Assembly (NCBI GenBank): GCA_036937835.1
Contig: CM072873.1
Coordinates: 12,822,001-12,886,000, forward strand
Source: Pampus argenteus
Lineage: Eukaryota; Chordata; Actinopteri; Scombriformes; Stromateidae
Reading direction: 5' to 3'
DNA: 64,000 nucleotides
Numbering within the stretch: position 1 is the stretch's first letter; each line of letters starts with the position of its first letter. The notes below the pieces were generated by a model. The model was not told the DNA's origin. It ran no database searches and saw only the letters and a list, made by a program, of their open reading frames with translations. Below, piece by piece: positions 26,601 through 38,000 of the stretch. The position numbers were made by a program, and so were the translations under genes.

Positions 26601-27624
26601 CATCTGCACTTCTGTGGCTCTCTGTCCAGACTTTTTTTTTTTTTTCCCACGGTGACACTAAAACATTTGCAACCAGTTGAAGTTGGAAAAAAATCTCCAA
26701 ATATATTAATCCTACTGTAACAAAACTGCAAAATGAAGTCAACGTGGAAACAATAACCACTAATGATCATGATGTGATATGTAGGTTAATATTACGTATC
26801 CTGGAGATAGACGAGGAGTGGAATGTTAAGGTTGTTAGAAAGGATCCAACAGAGGGCTTCTGACAAAGTGTCAAAGAGTTTAGGGCTGCAGAATACGAGA
26901 GCGAAAGAGAGGAGAGGGTTAGATTGGTATTTATAGGAATGCCAGAAGAGATGTGGTCCTGCTCCTGAAATTTGCTAGTTAAGCTTTGATTACAATGAAC
27001 GAACATCCAACAACAGACAGGAGTTCTGTTCATGTTTGTTTTACCTCTTTATGTTTATGTTTGGATTATTGTTCTTGACTGTTGAGCCTGGAAGCAGTTT
27101 GGCTGTGAGTACAGTCCCTGTTTATTTATGTAGAACATCCTGACGATCAGACATGTTTGGTTTTTTTTAATCATTGCCTCATAGTAACATGTGATTATTT
27201 CATAAAAAATACAGAATAAGACAGTAATCTTATGAAAGATTTTGTCTGAATTCTGAGTTGTGGCTCTCTGGCTCTCAGGGTCCAGTGGTCACTGACAACA
27301 GCAACTTCATCCTGGACTGGAAGTTTGAGCACGCTCAGAACTGGAAAGAAGTCAACACTGCAATCAAGATGATTCCAGGTAACAGGAAGCTCTTGGTTTA
27401 TAAAGTGAAGTACGGTTGGGTTTGGGAGATGGGGGGGTTCACCCTGCCAATAACATCATCATTACATATAGCCTGAAATGAAAACGAAATAAGAAACACT
27501 AAACCACGTGTGTGTCTCTTCTTCAGGTGTTGTGGACACAGGACTCTTTGTCGGCATGGCTGAACGGGCCTACTTTGGGATGGAGGATGGAAGTGTGCAG
27601 ATTCGGGATCCTCTTCTCAACTGA
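23630..27624 (+). CDS. rpia: rpia, ribose-5-phosphate isomerase A
   Basis: Nine GT-AG exons join in frame: 23630-23791, 24735-24795, 25127-25182, 25441-25500, 25718-25782, 25867-25935, 26436-26577, 27279-27378, 27527-27624 (TGA). They give 270 aa from the ATG at 23630, or 235 aa from the ATG at 23735 (MAEEAKK, which aligns with the conserved human start of the enzyme domain). Conserved motifs are the phosphate-binding GSGST (residues 62-66), DGADEVD (119-125), KGGGG (132-136), the catalytic Glu in QEK (141) and VVDTGLF near the end. The enzyme interconverts ribose 5-phosphate and ribulose 5-phosphate in the non-oxidative pentose phosphate pathway, normally in the cytosol as a homodimer. The 35-residue extension of the longer form is basic and has no Asp or Glu; human RPIA also has a long poorly conserved N-terminus. 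The choice between starts is open. Confidence 0.97.
23792..24734 (+). other. rpia intron 1
   Basis: About 0.9 kb. It contains a probable interspersed-repeat fragment (about 24250-24350) and otherwise AT-rich sequence with no exon. Confidence 0.6.
24250..24350 (+). repeat. candidate interspersed repeat fragment
   Basis: The stretch reading aaggacaagttcgcag, then cttaaaacaacagtcaggtg, matches my memory of a common teleost repeat containing AAGTCTGTCTTAAAACAACA. The fragment is short and the boundaries are uncertain. Confidence 0.45.
25936..26435 (+). other. rpia intron, nothing recognised
   Basis: About 0.5 kb AT-rich intron between the VIADYR and KDSKAL exons; no feature seen. The following intron (26578-27278) is likewise featureless apart from a T-run near 26630. 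Confidence 0.6.
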
Positions 27625-29545
27625 GCAATTTGACGTAATCACCGTCTCTCCTCTTCTTGAATGACCTCAATTCTCCCACAAGTGCTGTGTTCATGATTTA
27701 CACCTGGTCTCAGACTGTGTTTGGACAGAGCTGCACCTCCTGCAGAACTGGACAAAACTGTAGCACATCTCTGCTCAAAACCAGATTCAGACTTGCTTGA
27801 TTTTTCTTATCCTGCATGTGGTGCTTCTGATTCTGTGAGTTTCAAAGTGCCTGATAAGTAAAATCAAGTTCTTTTTTTTTTATAATTCTATTTAGTAATT
27901 TTGCTCAATTTCTGGTCACACTGGGAATGTTGGCTCTTCCTGTAGTTAGCGGGTTTGACTGAATGTCTGCAGAGCTGTGATACTCAACCAGTTCAGTCAA
28001 TCTAAACTGAGGTGTGCCTTGATATTATAGTTAGTCTTATTAAAAATGATGCCATTAAAATTACATTTAATAAGCTTATAATCATACATCAGACTATATT
28101 CTGGACTACTGCAGTTAACAAATGTTCACCAATCAACTGAAAGTTTAAGACAGAAACAGTCAGAAAGCTGAGATGCCTTGAAGTCTTTTTGTTCTCTTAA
28201 TTAATTTTTCTATATAACAGGTAGGGGTAATGTGACCTCTGTATACAAAAACACAAATTTACTTATTGCAAGAACAGAATATTCCTAATTAATATGCTAA
28301 TTTAAACAGCAAGAAGCTCCAAAAATTAATGAGATTGTTCGGGGACCCTGTGGTGCAGGTATGAAGTTTCCATTTTTTAGTTTATGTGTTCAGAAAACAT
28401 GTGATGTTGTGATAATATAAAGTCCCTCATTGGCATATAGCACAGAGGTGGACAAATATGATGTGTGTTCTGCTGGCAGTAAAACAAGAAACAACGCGAC
28501 AAAAACAGAGTAAAAAAGGACTGTGCAGAACTTAACAAAACGATGAGCAGTGTTAAATTTGCAGCAGAAACAATTGAGAACCACCAACCAACCTCACTGT
28601 GTTGCTTTTCCTGTTGCTGAAACTTGCTCTCACAATGTGACATCAGCGGCTTCAACTTTACTTGCATGTCTCAGTGTAACTGAAGCTCCAGGTTTTCTTC
28701 TCTAGTGATACATTTCATCATCTCAGCCATTCAGCTTTCTATATTAGAAATTGTATTTTTTGAACTCTTCTGTACAACAGATGGGTTTAAAATAATGTGT
28801 GCATTTGGGGATTTGAACCTGGTTTTCTTGTAAACAAAGTTACTGTTTACTTTTAGTGTTACTCACCAAAACACACTGTGTACATCCGTATGGTCCAACA
28901 GATGTGTTTGCATTTCCTGAAACCTGCATTGTTGACATCCATATTTACTTGCTTGCAGTTCTCTTTTTCCCTGCCTATGGTGGCACATTGTTTTTAGTGC
29001 ATTACTGCCCCCTGTAGATCAGTGACATAATGTGAAAACATTGGCAGGAATATGTATCGTGTGCATGTGCATGTGCATCCTTGTGCATGTGCATAGCCCT
29101 AGCAGTGGTCAAGCAATTCACAGGATACCTTTTTTCAAAGTGCAGGTTATCAGAGCTGGCTGAGATATTTTGGCTGAAAACTGCTTTTACGACCAGCCTC
29201 TGGACGAATGATCTGGTTTCATGTTCTTCTGCTCTAGCATTGTTTCAGGAGTGACGACAGAGTTTTGGAAACCTTTGGGGTTTCTTCATAGTTTCAACAG
29301 AAGTTCCTGTGTCGTTACATTAGTCAGCTGGCAGGGTGATAGCGCTCAACCACACACTGTTTAACAAAAAGCAAACCACTGAATGTGTGTACTTGCACGC
29401 ATGTATTCATATACCTCCTTCCACTGTGTTGGTTCTTTTCTGTGTCTGTCCGTGTCACAGGACGTGTTGTGCCATACACTTAGTTATAAAATGTAGTGAT
29501 ACAACCGTTTAAAGGTAATAAAATGGGCAAACACAATTGTCAATC
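27625..29545 (+). other. rpia: rpia 3' UTR (inferred extent)
   Basis: Non-coding sequence after the TGA at 27622-27624. AATAAA at 29517-29522 followed by a T-rich stretch is the best candidate poly(A) signal, giving a UTR of about 1.9 kb. A short GTGCAT repeat lies at about 29060-29095. No open frame here resembles a gene. Confidence 0.45.
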
Positions 29546-31000
29546 CTTTTTGTATTTTCACATGATGGTAAACAGATGTAGCTCAGATGTTGACCAACAA
29601 CACCACAATGTACATGTGCCTCGAGTCTACAGCACAGTACTCATTATTTGGAGTTAATTTCCAAATCGCTATTAGACTGCGCCCTTCAAAAAATAATCAT
29701 CTTGTTATTTTCAAAGATACAAACAATCCATATTTATTAATATTTTTTTTTTTTCAAGTGTTCGGTTACTCTTCACTCTGCTTTTGGTTCCTAAACATAA
29801 TGCCTTATTACTCTGTGTTTTTTCTTTTTTTGGTTTGTTTTTGTTTGTTTTTCATGTTTCTGTATGTATAGCTCTGACAGATTTAGGAAAACATCAAGGC
29901 TGATAAATGTAATCATCAAACATGCAGTTGGTTGCCAATTTTATCTACAAACTGCTCTTGGGTACAATCAGACTGATTCTATGTAGTTCTACTCTCAGAA
30001 ATCTACTTCACCTGTAAAGTTAACCAGTTATGGTTCATTATACATCATGTTGAATATTTTTGCACCAGCATTTCTTTCATTCCTTCCGTACCAATATGAC
30101 TGTGATTATGATTTTGCTGTGAAGGTACTGTTTTTTTTTTTCTTTGTCAAACAATACAGGACCAAAACAATAACTGTATGCCTCCTTGTTTTATTACTGA
30201 TGATTTAGTGAAAACTCACCATTCTGTCAGGTACTCAGTGTGGTAGAACACAAGCTCAAGTGGTTGGTTGCAAAACTGGATAGAAGAGGTATAGTATAGT
30301 AGAGTAAATTTTACTGGTTCTAGATTTGCAAATGTAAATATCTGCTGGCATCTTAGATTTTTGTTAATGGAATACTTTGGGGTTTTACTTTGTGACTCAG
30401 ACAAAACAAACAACTTAAATCAGCCAAATTGCAAAGTGACATCTGTGAGAAAATATTATTTTGTGTGTTTGTGAGTTGGGTATTTTGGTGAACCAGGCCT
30501 CTGTATTTTTTATATACAGCACATTGTGTGTATTCATGTCAAGGCCAGTGGGATACTTTCAAAAATGACCTAAAAGATGTCAGACTAGTGAAATCCTTGA
30601 TGGTGGCTGTCTTGTATTGCCACATGAGGGCGCTAGAAATACAAGCAGCTTTTATTCTGCTTTAAGTTGTTCACTCTAAACACAACAAACTGTGCTTATA
30701 ATAACCTTAAATTCCACATACTACCTAAATCATCATGAAATACTGTATGTCATACACACATGAAGCAACTATCGTGTTATACGTTAACTGTCATGTAAGA
30801 TGCATTTTTATTTAGGAAAAGCCGGTGAACTTTTAGAAAGTCACATAGCCTGCATGCAGTTTTATATAATATATATAAGTTTCTCCATTTAAAAGTAATA
30901 AATATTAACAGTAGTTCGCAGACATTATGTCATAGCCCCCCTTTGTTTATACAAAACTGAGAAACACAACTCGTGATCAGGAACAGGAAATGTACCTATA
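29546..31000. other. rpia-eif2ak3 intergenic region
   Basis: About 1.45 kb of AT-rich sequence with T-runs. No gene, RNA or clear repeat was recognised. Confidence 0.55.
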
Positions 31001-31560
31001 ATCTTCACAGGAGCCACGTTGGTGCTTCTTGCTTCTTATGCGGGCTTGTCTTGACAACTATTCATGACTGACAGCGGAAATATTGAATCCATTGCATCCA
31101 TTTAGTCAGAAGGCACAAGTCGACCAATGGCATTTGCTGGTTATCAGTTGTATCTATGTCATTGGACGGGCTACGACACATCCGACCAATCATATCCCCG
31201 ATTCAGGAATCGCCACCGGGGACTTTTTTGCGTCACCTTTTGCTTTCGTTGTGTGGCAGTCGACGACGCGCCTGCGTCGTTTTCGCTGACAGCGGATATA
31301 GCCAATAAGGTACACTGTTTAGGGGGGTGGAACGTTCTGAGCCCGCCTCTTTGAGTTACAGATATTTCATCCAATAGTATTCTGCTGAGTATGCGAGTGT
31401 GTATTATTGACAGTAAATGGCCCAATAACAAACGTTTGCATACATTTTTAACAACCGTCGAACTTTTACTGTCCAATCCTTGTGTGGAAGCAAGGCGGGC
31501 TTTAGCGTAACCAAGGCAAGACTTGAGTCAAGTATAAAGGGAATAACATGGTGTCCCAGT
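31001..31560 (+). promoter_or_regulatory. eif2ak3: eif2ak3 promoter: CCAAT-rich with TATA-like box
   Basis: Seven CCAAT boxes lie in about 350 bp: + strand at 31124, 31186, 31302, 31371, 31422 and 31473, and minus strand at 31161-31165. The last three are each 51 bp apart. TATAAAG at 31533 lies about 190 bp before the start codon. Other elements are TTGCGTCA (31228-31235), which looks like a C/EBP-ATF composite, GAACGTTC (31330-31337), a minimal heat-shock-element pair, and a 7-bp dyad ACGACGC/GCGTCGT (31263-31280). I saw no canonical ERSE (CCAAT-N9-CCACG). The transcription start near 31560 is inferred. Confidence 0.65.
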
Positions 31561-31658
31561 GGCTGTTTATGTTTACTTAAAGAACAGACTTAAAGGGCGT
31601 TTTGCAAGATAGAACTGAGTTTCCTTTGTAAACTATTTTGCAACAATTTTGTATTTTT

Positions 31659-31754
31659 ATGTTAAGATTTACAAGGCCAGTGGCATGTAAATCTCATATT
31701 TCACTAATGTGCCAGTCTTACAAATGGAAAGGGGGCTTCACTTTGGAAACGTGA
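31659..31754 (+). other. overlapping uORF in eif2ak3 leader
   Basis: ATG at 31659 opens a 31-codon frame, with a second in-frame ATG at 31707, that ends at TGA 31752-31754. This is 28 nt past the main ATG (31724) and in a different frame. It is real as sequence; whether it is in the mRNA depends on the start site. Two shorter ATG-stop frames lie upstream (31548 and 31569). Confidence 0.7.
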
Positions 31755-32022
31755 GCATTTCCCTGGTGCTCCTACTGTTGCTGAAAGCGCTGACCGGATT
31801 CGGGACGTCGCAAACTCAGGGCTCCGCCATTGGTAGGGAGCCGCAGTCCGCCGTCCGGGGCTCAGGTTCCACCACGGAGGAAGATGGTGCAAGAGTTATG
31901 GAGCGGGGCTTGGAGAACGTAGGCGCCCCGGTCACAGGAGCAGACGTTACTGTGGAGGACGACGAGTACGGGTCGGCTCCGGAGGCAGATGAATCGTACG
32001 GAGAAAGTAAAGGACAAACAAG
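31724..32022 (+). CDS. eif2ak3: eif2ak3 exon 1: signal peptide and acidic lumenal N-terminus
   Basis: The start ATG (31724) gives MERGLHFGNVS, then a hydrophobic core and an acidic, poorly conserved segment (VTVEDDEYGSAPEADESYG). The upstream in-register codon GTG at 31709 is not needed. The exon ends AG|, completing Arg with exon 2 (RSLVIISTLDGR). Low conservation is usual for this part of PERK. Confidence 0.9.
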
Positions 32023-35000
32023 GTAATGAACGTTATAAACATTGTCAATTGTAAAGTTATTCGCGATTTTATTAACTTATTATTCGATACTTTAAGTTTG
32101 ACATGCTAACGTAACACCTGCAGATAACAGTATCCAAAACGACAACATATAACAATTAAAGTTGTAAGTTACGTATCTCTTAAACTCTCTTTTTTTATAA
32201 ACTTGCTAACAGCCACATAGACCAGATGTTTAGCTAGCTCTAACGTACAGTCACGTATTCATCCGCCTGAGCCCTGCACCTGTGCATCCTGAACTTGCTG
32301 TACGTGTAGTTGCCCTTCTTGTTTTCCGTGTAGCAAATGTTACTTTAACGACAATAACCGCAACGTATCCCTCCATGTTCGTGATAAATGATCGTAGATG
32401 AAATGTGAAGCGGCCCTAACTAACTGTCAAAGCACGAAACGGGAAGAAGAGAGTTGACGAGTTGTTGTTATTTAAAAGTAGACACGGGGCAATAACGGGC
32501 GATGGGCATATGAACTACGTTTTAATTTTTATTATTTGTGCTTGGCTTGCTGGCTAATCATTGGATATCGATAAAGTTGACAGTTCTACAGTAGACCATA
32601 CAGTTCCTTGGCATGTCCGGGCAAAACGCGGTCTGCTTCATCAACCTAAAAGTTGGTGAGGGGTGATGAGTCCGACAAAAAGCAGGCGATTGTTTTCAAA
32701 GTCTCCACTGTGAAGCTGGGACAGGCCACGAACGGAAATATCCTGGTTGTTCAAGTTATACTGACTCTATATTTGAAACTGGAAATACAAGAACAATCTT
32801 GCTCTGCCACTCAAATACTTGCGCTTTGAGGCCATCGGCACAGATGAATCCAAACATCTAAGAGCAGTGCAAAACTATAGTTGGTTTTATTGAATGATTG
32901 ATAAGGAAGTTTGGTGTGATGGGGATGACTGCGACGTTTTTGTTGCAGAGCAGTTAATTTCAGGTCTGCTTCCCTCTTCTCTCCTCAATATTTCTTTGAC
33001 AAAAATACCATCCATTCATGATTCAATGCTTAAACCCTTCTGTCAACAGGCTGCTTTATATTTGAGAGAAAGTTAAAGTAAGTAAGTAAAGTAAAAGGGA
33101 GTTTTGCACAAAAAAAGTGATCATATCGGTGGTAACTTACCAATTTTACACAAGCAAAGTGTTTGACTTCAGAGAGCTGTGATCTATTGTTGTTTAACAA
33201 ACATGAAGTTGGGCTAAACCGTAGTGTCCCTCCTGAGAAAGCAGATGTTTAAAGTGAAAAGCAAACATCTGGTGAATGCCATATCCGTGTAACAAGAATA
33301 CAAATCAAGCATGCCAAGCACTGTTTACATTTTATCATGCAATGGCATGTCACTCAGCTGAGAAAATCCTGTGTCTCCTGCCAGTCAAAAGTTTACTGCT
33401 TCACACAGTCCATATGTTTCCTTAACCTGCTGCTGCTGTCCGAAGTGAGATGCAGAGCTTGGTGCAGTGGGTTGGGCACTGATTTTTGTCTTCCTTGGTA
33501 AACAGTAGGTTTGACGCCCACCTTAGACGTTTGGTGCAGTGTGTTCTTCATGATGTTCCTCCTCTCTACCATGTTTTTACCGATACTTTTGTCTGTGGTA
33601 CAGTTTCTTAAATTCTTATTATTATTTCAGTGTCTTTTCTTTGTTGAAACATATTACGACCTTCACTAAATAATTATCTGTGTAGTATTTTAAACAGTCT
33701 GTTTCCTTTCAAGAAGTTGGATTGAAGTCACTTACGAAATAGAAAATATTGTCAGTAGAATCAGACCCTTTAAAGGTTTCTTATACAGTTTCTTACCTTA
33801 ATGTGAAAACTTGCTTCTTGGTGGTCAAAAAGCAGTATGTTTCCCATTTTCCATAAAACTTTTTGGTCTTAAGGCTAACTTTAAAGCTTTCTGACAAACC
33901 CCAAAACATCAAATTTTAGTTCTTGTCACTCAGAATGCCACACAAACCCAGTTTTGTCACAACAGGGGGCAAAAATGTATAACATAGAAAGGATATGTTT
34001 TACCATAGAACAAGAATGAAATCCTTACATACACCCGTGCACCGACTTGCTACTTACACCCAGTACACAGTGAAGGACACAGACTTATCAGGATAAAAGT
34101 GTTTGCTAAATAACAGATGGCAGCTCACAGTGAAAGACTCTGAGGAGGAGAAAGCTCCTGACTGTCATCTGTAGTACAGTATCAAGAGGAAATCGAAAGT
34201 AATTAGCTAAGCAGTTTGCCCTGATAGAACCAGGTTATTCCCCTGCCAGGCACCTCAGCTGCAGCAGAAAAACTCCTGAGCGTTCATCCTGCTGCTGGTC
34301 ACACCCTGCCACTGCTGGCTCTCTGTGCCTGCGTCTCCTTCCATACATTGTACCTCACTGAGTCTGTCACTGTGGTTTTTTTTTTCCGTCTCCCACTTTG
34401 TCTGTATTACCTGCTTTCTCTTTTCCTTCTCTCAAGACGTCTTTCTCACAGAATCACAGTCTGTCTGTCTGCCACCATGTTTTGCTTACATCATTAAAAG
34501 TTTTAAATTTCTCTTTGTTGGTTTATTATGCTTTTAAAAAATCTAGTATTGAATAGAATAACAAGTACTAACAATGAGATGTAAAAGTCAACAGGATAAA
34601 TTCTTAATCAATGAGGTTGCTTGTGAGGCAGATACAACAAGAATGGATGGGTGAATTATTCAATACAAATCTGTCTGTAAAACAACAACAAAGCTATAGA
34701 AGATGACACGGATTTTGCTAAAATAAGAAAATAATGAAGTCGATGGCAAACGATGAACTTCAGCAAGGTTTCCTGCCTTTCTTGTGTCAAACAGCACGAG
34801 AGTAAGACCTACAATCACATGTATGTCTGTCTGTATGTATGTCTTTGTTGAAGTCTGTCTTCTTTCATCTCTCATCCTGGTATTTACTCTCGCTCTCTCA
34901 TCTTACTCCTTCCCTTATGCTCTCCCTTACCTTCACACAGACAAATTGCTTTTTAATGTCATCCCTTGAGTATATACACTACTCAATGCTCTGTTTCCAT

Positions 35001-38000
35001 CCATCTGTCAAGAGAATTGTTGTTGAACTTTAGAAATGTCACAAGAAATGTAACACAGATTCGGTGCATTTCCTACAAATGGGTCAACTTAAACAAAACA
35101 ATAAAGGGCTTCAAATGTCAGACAACACATTTACAACAAAAGGGAAAAAAATGCTTACAAAAACCAATTGTAATTTGTATATAAACAAATATTTAACATC
35201 TAATCTGACTTAAAAACAGAAAGCAAACTCAGCTATGCCTGACTGTGAAACAGTATAGTTGTACGCTTTTTGAGAAGTGTTCGATATTGCTTCTAGTATT
35301 TAGGTCAACCTCTTGAAAACATATTGCCACTTCCTTCTGTGACCTTACAGGCTTCACCTGCAGCTGCAGTTTAGTTAAACAATTAAACAGACCAGTTCTT
35401 GATAAGGGTGCCAACCTGTGAGAGTAATAATGCGATTACACCCTTGATTGTTTAATCTGAAAAAATCTTGTTTAGACCAGAAGTGAGGAGAACAAAAATT
35501 AATAAAATACAAACCAAACCAATGAACCACTTACTCCACTTTTTAAGGATTCTGGGTAGCTTCAGTGTTCTCTCTCACAGCCTAGATGACTTTGTATTTT
35601 ACAGACAGTACTCCTGTAAAGTCTTGTTTTTTTAGAGTGGAGCACTTCAAACACAGACTCTTGAAAACATTTCATGTGGACAGCATGAAAACCAGTCAAT
35701 GCTCAGATGTCAACATTTTTAAGTTTGTGTTATTTGCGTTTTTTTTTTAAATTCCTGTTCCCTCCTCCACCTCCGTATCCTGTAATCTATAAATATTCTA
35801 GATGTTCGCTTTGATCCGTCTTTCAGTTTGTGATGCGAGCGGCTGATGGCTGTCACCTCACCTTTAACGCTACTATCTATATGTTACAAATGGCGCTCTA
35901 GAGACTTGATGTTTACATCTGAGTGCGTGTGCGTGTGTGCATATGTATGTTTAGAGCCTTTGTGTGTGAATCATGCATATGATGGTGCTGCCAGGTTTGA
36001 TGCCTCTACCAGCGAATGCTCCGTTGGGTCTTCTGGCACCTTAGGGAGCACTTGGAGGTGAGAGGAGAGAGAGGACAGCAGCTTTGTACTACCACCAACC
36101 CCCCTTCCCACCCGTGCCCCCCTCAGGGCCCTGTAGCGGCAGCTACAGCTCTTCTGGGCCGCCTTGCTTGCCGGCTGGCTCCCACCATCCTACTGCTTAG
36201 CAACAGCCAATCGGCCAAGCAGGCGACTTGTCTACCAATTGCATCGTAGAGACTGGTTAGTGCTCAGAATTTGAGTTGGCCACATGGGTCTGGCTATAGT
36301 TAGGTAAAGGAGGAGGAGGAGGAAAAGACTTTTTCCCCTTTTTTGGAAGGGGAGAGTTCATTTCCTTGTTTTGTTTTTTGTTTTTTGTTTTTTTTTTCAT
36401 CTTACTTTGTTTCAGTAATCCGCTTTCTGTAACCAGGGAGATGTTATGGGTTTTATTAATAGAAACTGTCCCCAAAATAACAGGGTTAGGGTTTTGCACT
36501 TTAAACTCAGTTCTTTCAACTCTCTCCATGTATATTGATTGTTTTATATTTAAGAGGCCGAACTCATGTCACTTCCAACAAAGTCATATATAATCTCTTG
36601 TAACCCATTTTATCCTCATTGTCTTTTCCTTATGTAACCATGTTTGTTGCCAATTTTTACTCTCTCTCTTATTCAAATGTCATTTGATATATACATGTAT
36701 AAAATGTTATATAACCTATAAAAAAGTTGTTTAATTTGCAGAAGTTGCTGATGTTGGGATGTGACGTTGACCTATAATTTCTTTATCACTTTCTTTCTCT
36801 GCACTTGATTAAAATGGTCTAGGTAAGAAGAAGAGGTGGTGACTCATTTGACAACATTGCGATTTGTTTCATAACCATGTGTATTGACAAAAATAGCGTC
36901 CAGTTTGTGATAAATGTGGTTGCTAAGTAAAGTATTGGTTTTATATCGTTTTCAGCAGGAATGAATTTATCAGGTCAGTGGCTATTTTGGTAAGTCGGCA
37001 GGACCCATCCTGCAGTGCTGCAGTATGGGTGGGGCAGAGGCAAAAAGGTGGGATGCTCTGAGAGTGGGAGAAGGATGGAGGGAGAGGATAGAATAAAAAC
37101 AAGGAGTTATCTGGTAGTTAGTAGGACCATGCTGTCTTGTTTTCACTCTCCTCACTGCTTAGCAACAACGAATCATATCCTTGGATCAGGGCTGCAGCTC
37201 AGCCAATCAGCTGGCAGGAGGATGGCGCCATGGAGTTTGGATTTTACCATGTGTGAGCTGATATGGGTTGGAGAGGAGAGCGCACTTATGCAGGAAGAAA
37301 GAGAGGGGGTGATGGCAACACTTTTAAATGGTGTGTGTGTGTGTGTTTTGTGCTAGTATTAGAAGTTTTTTTTTTAAACCACACCCTGTCCTCTCTGCAA
37401 CGGTGGTCTGCTGCAGTGACCCTGATGGATGTGAGATTGGTTATAAAGTGGTCTGCACATCGCAGGTCTGTCACTCTGCCAGACTCCAGCTGCTGTGACA
37501 AAGACATAAAAATGATCACTTGTTTAACAGGTTCACAAGACATTTATATAAACCCTCAAGTAACAATAAACTTTCATTCCTGAGTCTGTGATTATTACAC
37601 TTACTTTACTTTAGACTTACTGGCACATTACTGGCATGTCAGTTGTCTCTGTGCTGCCTTAGAGGTGGAGTCTTTCTTCTGTTTTTAACTTAGACATATC
37701 TAGTCTTATTGTAAGTGTTTATTTATATCAGACATTATTGTGCACAATGCTAAAGAGAAAGAAACAGGTGCGTTTTGCTAACAGCACTGCAGGTCCTTTA
37801 AGCCTTGAATTATTCTACATTGAATTATGGGATTACCAGAATTGAATGGTTTAAAGATTTGAAGAAAACTTGTTGATAATACTCTCCAAGCCTTCAAGTT
37901 TGTGCTTACTGTAACCAAGTTATAAATACTATATAATATTTACAACATTTGTGATAAAACTGGACTGCATTCTGACTGACTTTATTCTGATTCTGCATAG

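Noticed and set aside
31001..31560. ER stress response element (CCAAT-N9-CCACG) in the eif2ak3 promoter
   Set aside because: Each CCAAT was checked by eye and none is followed by CCACG at the required spacing.
31709..31723. GTG at 31709 as an extended eif2ak3 start
   Set aside because: It is not an ATG; the ATG at 31724 is followed directly by a normal signal peptide.
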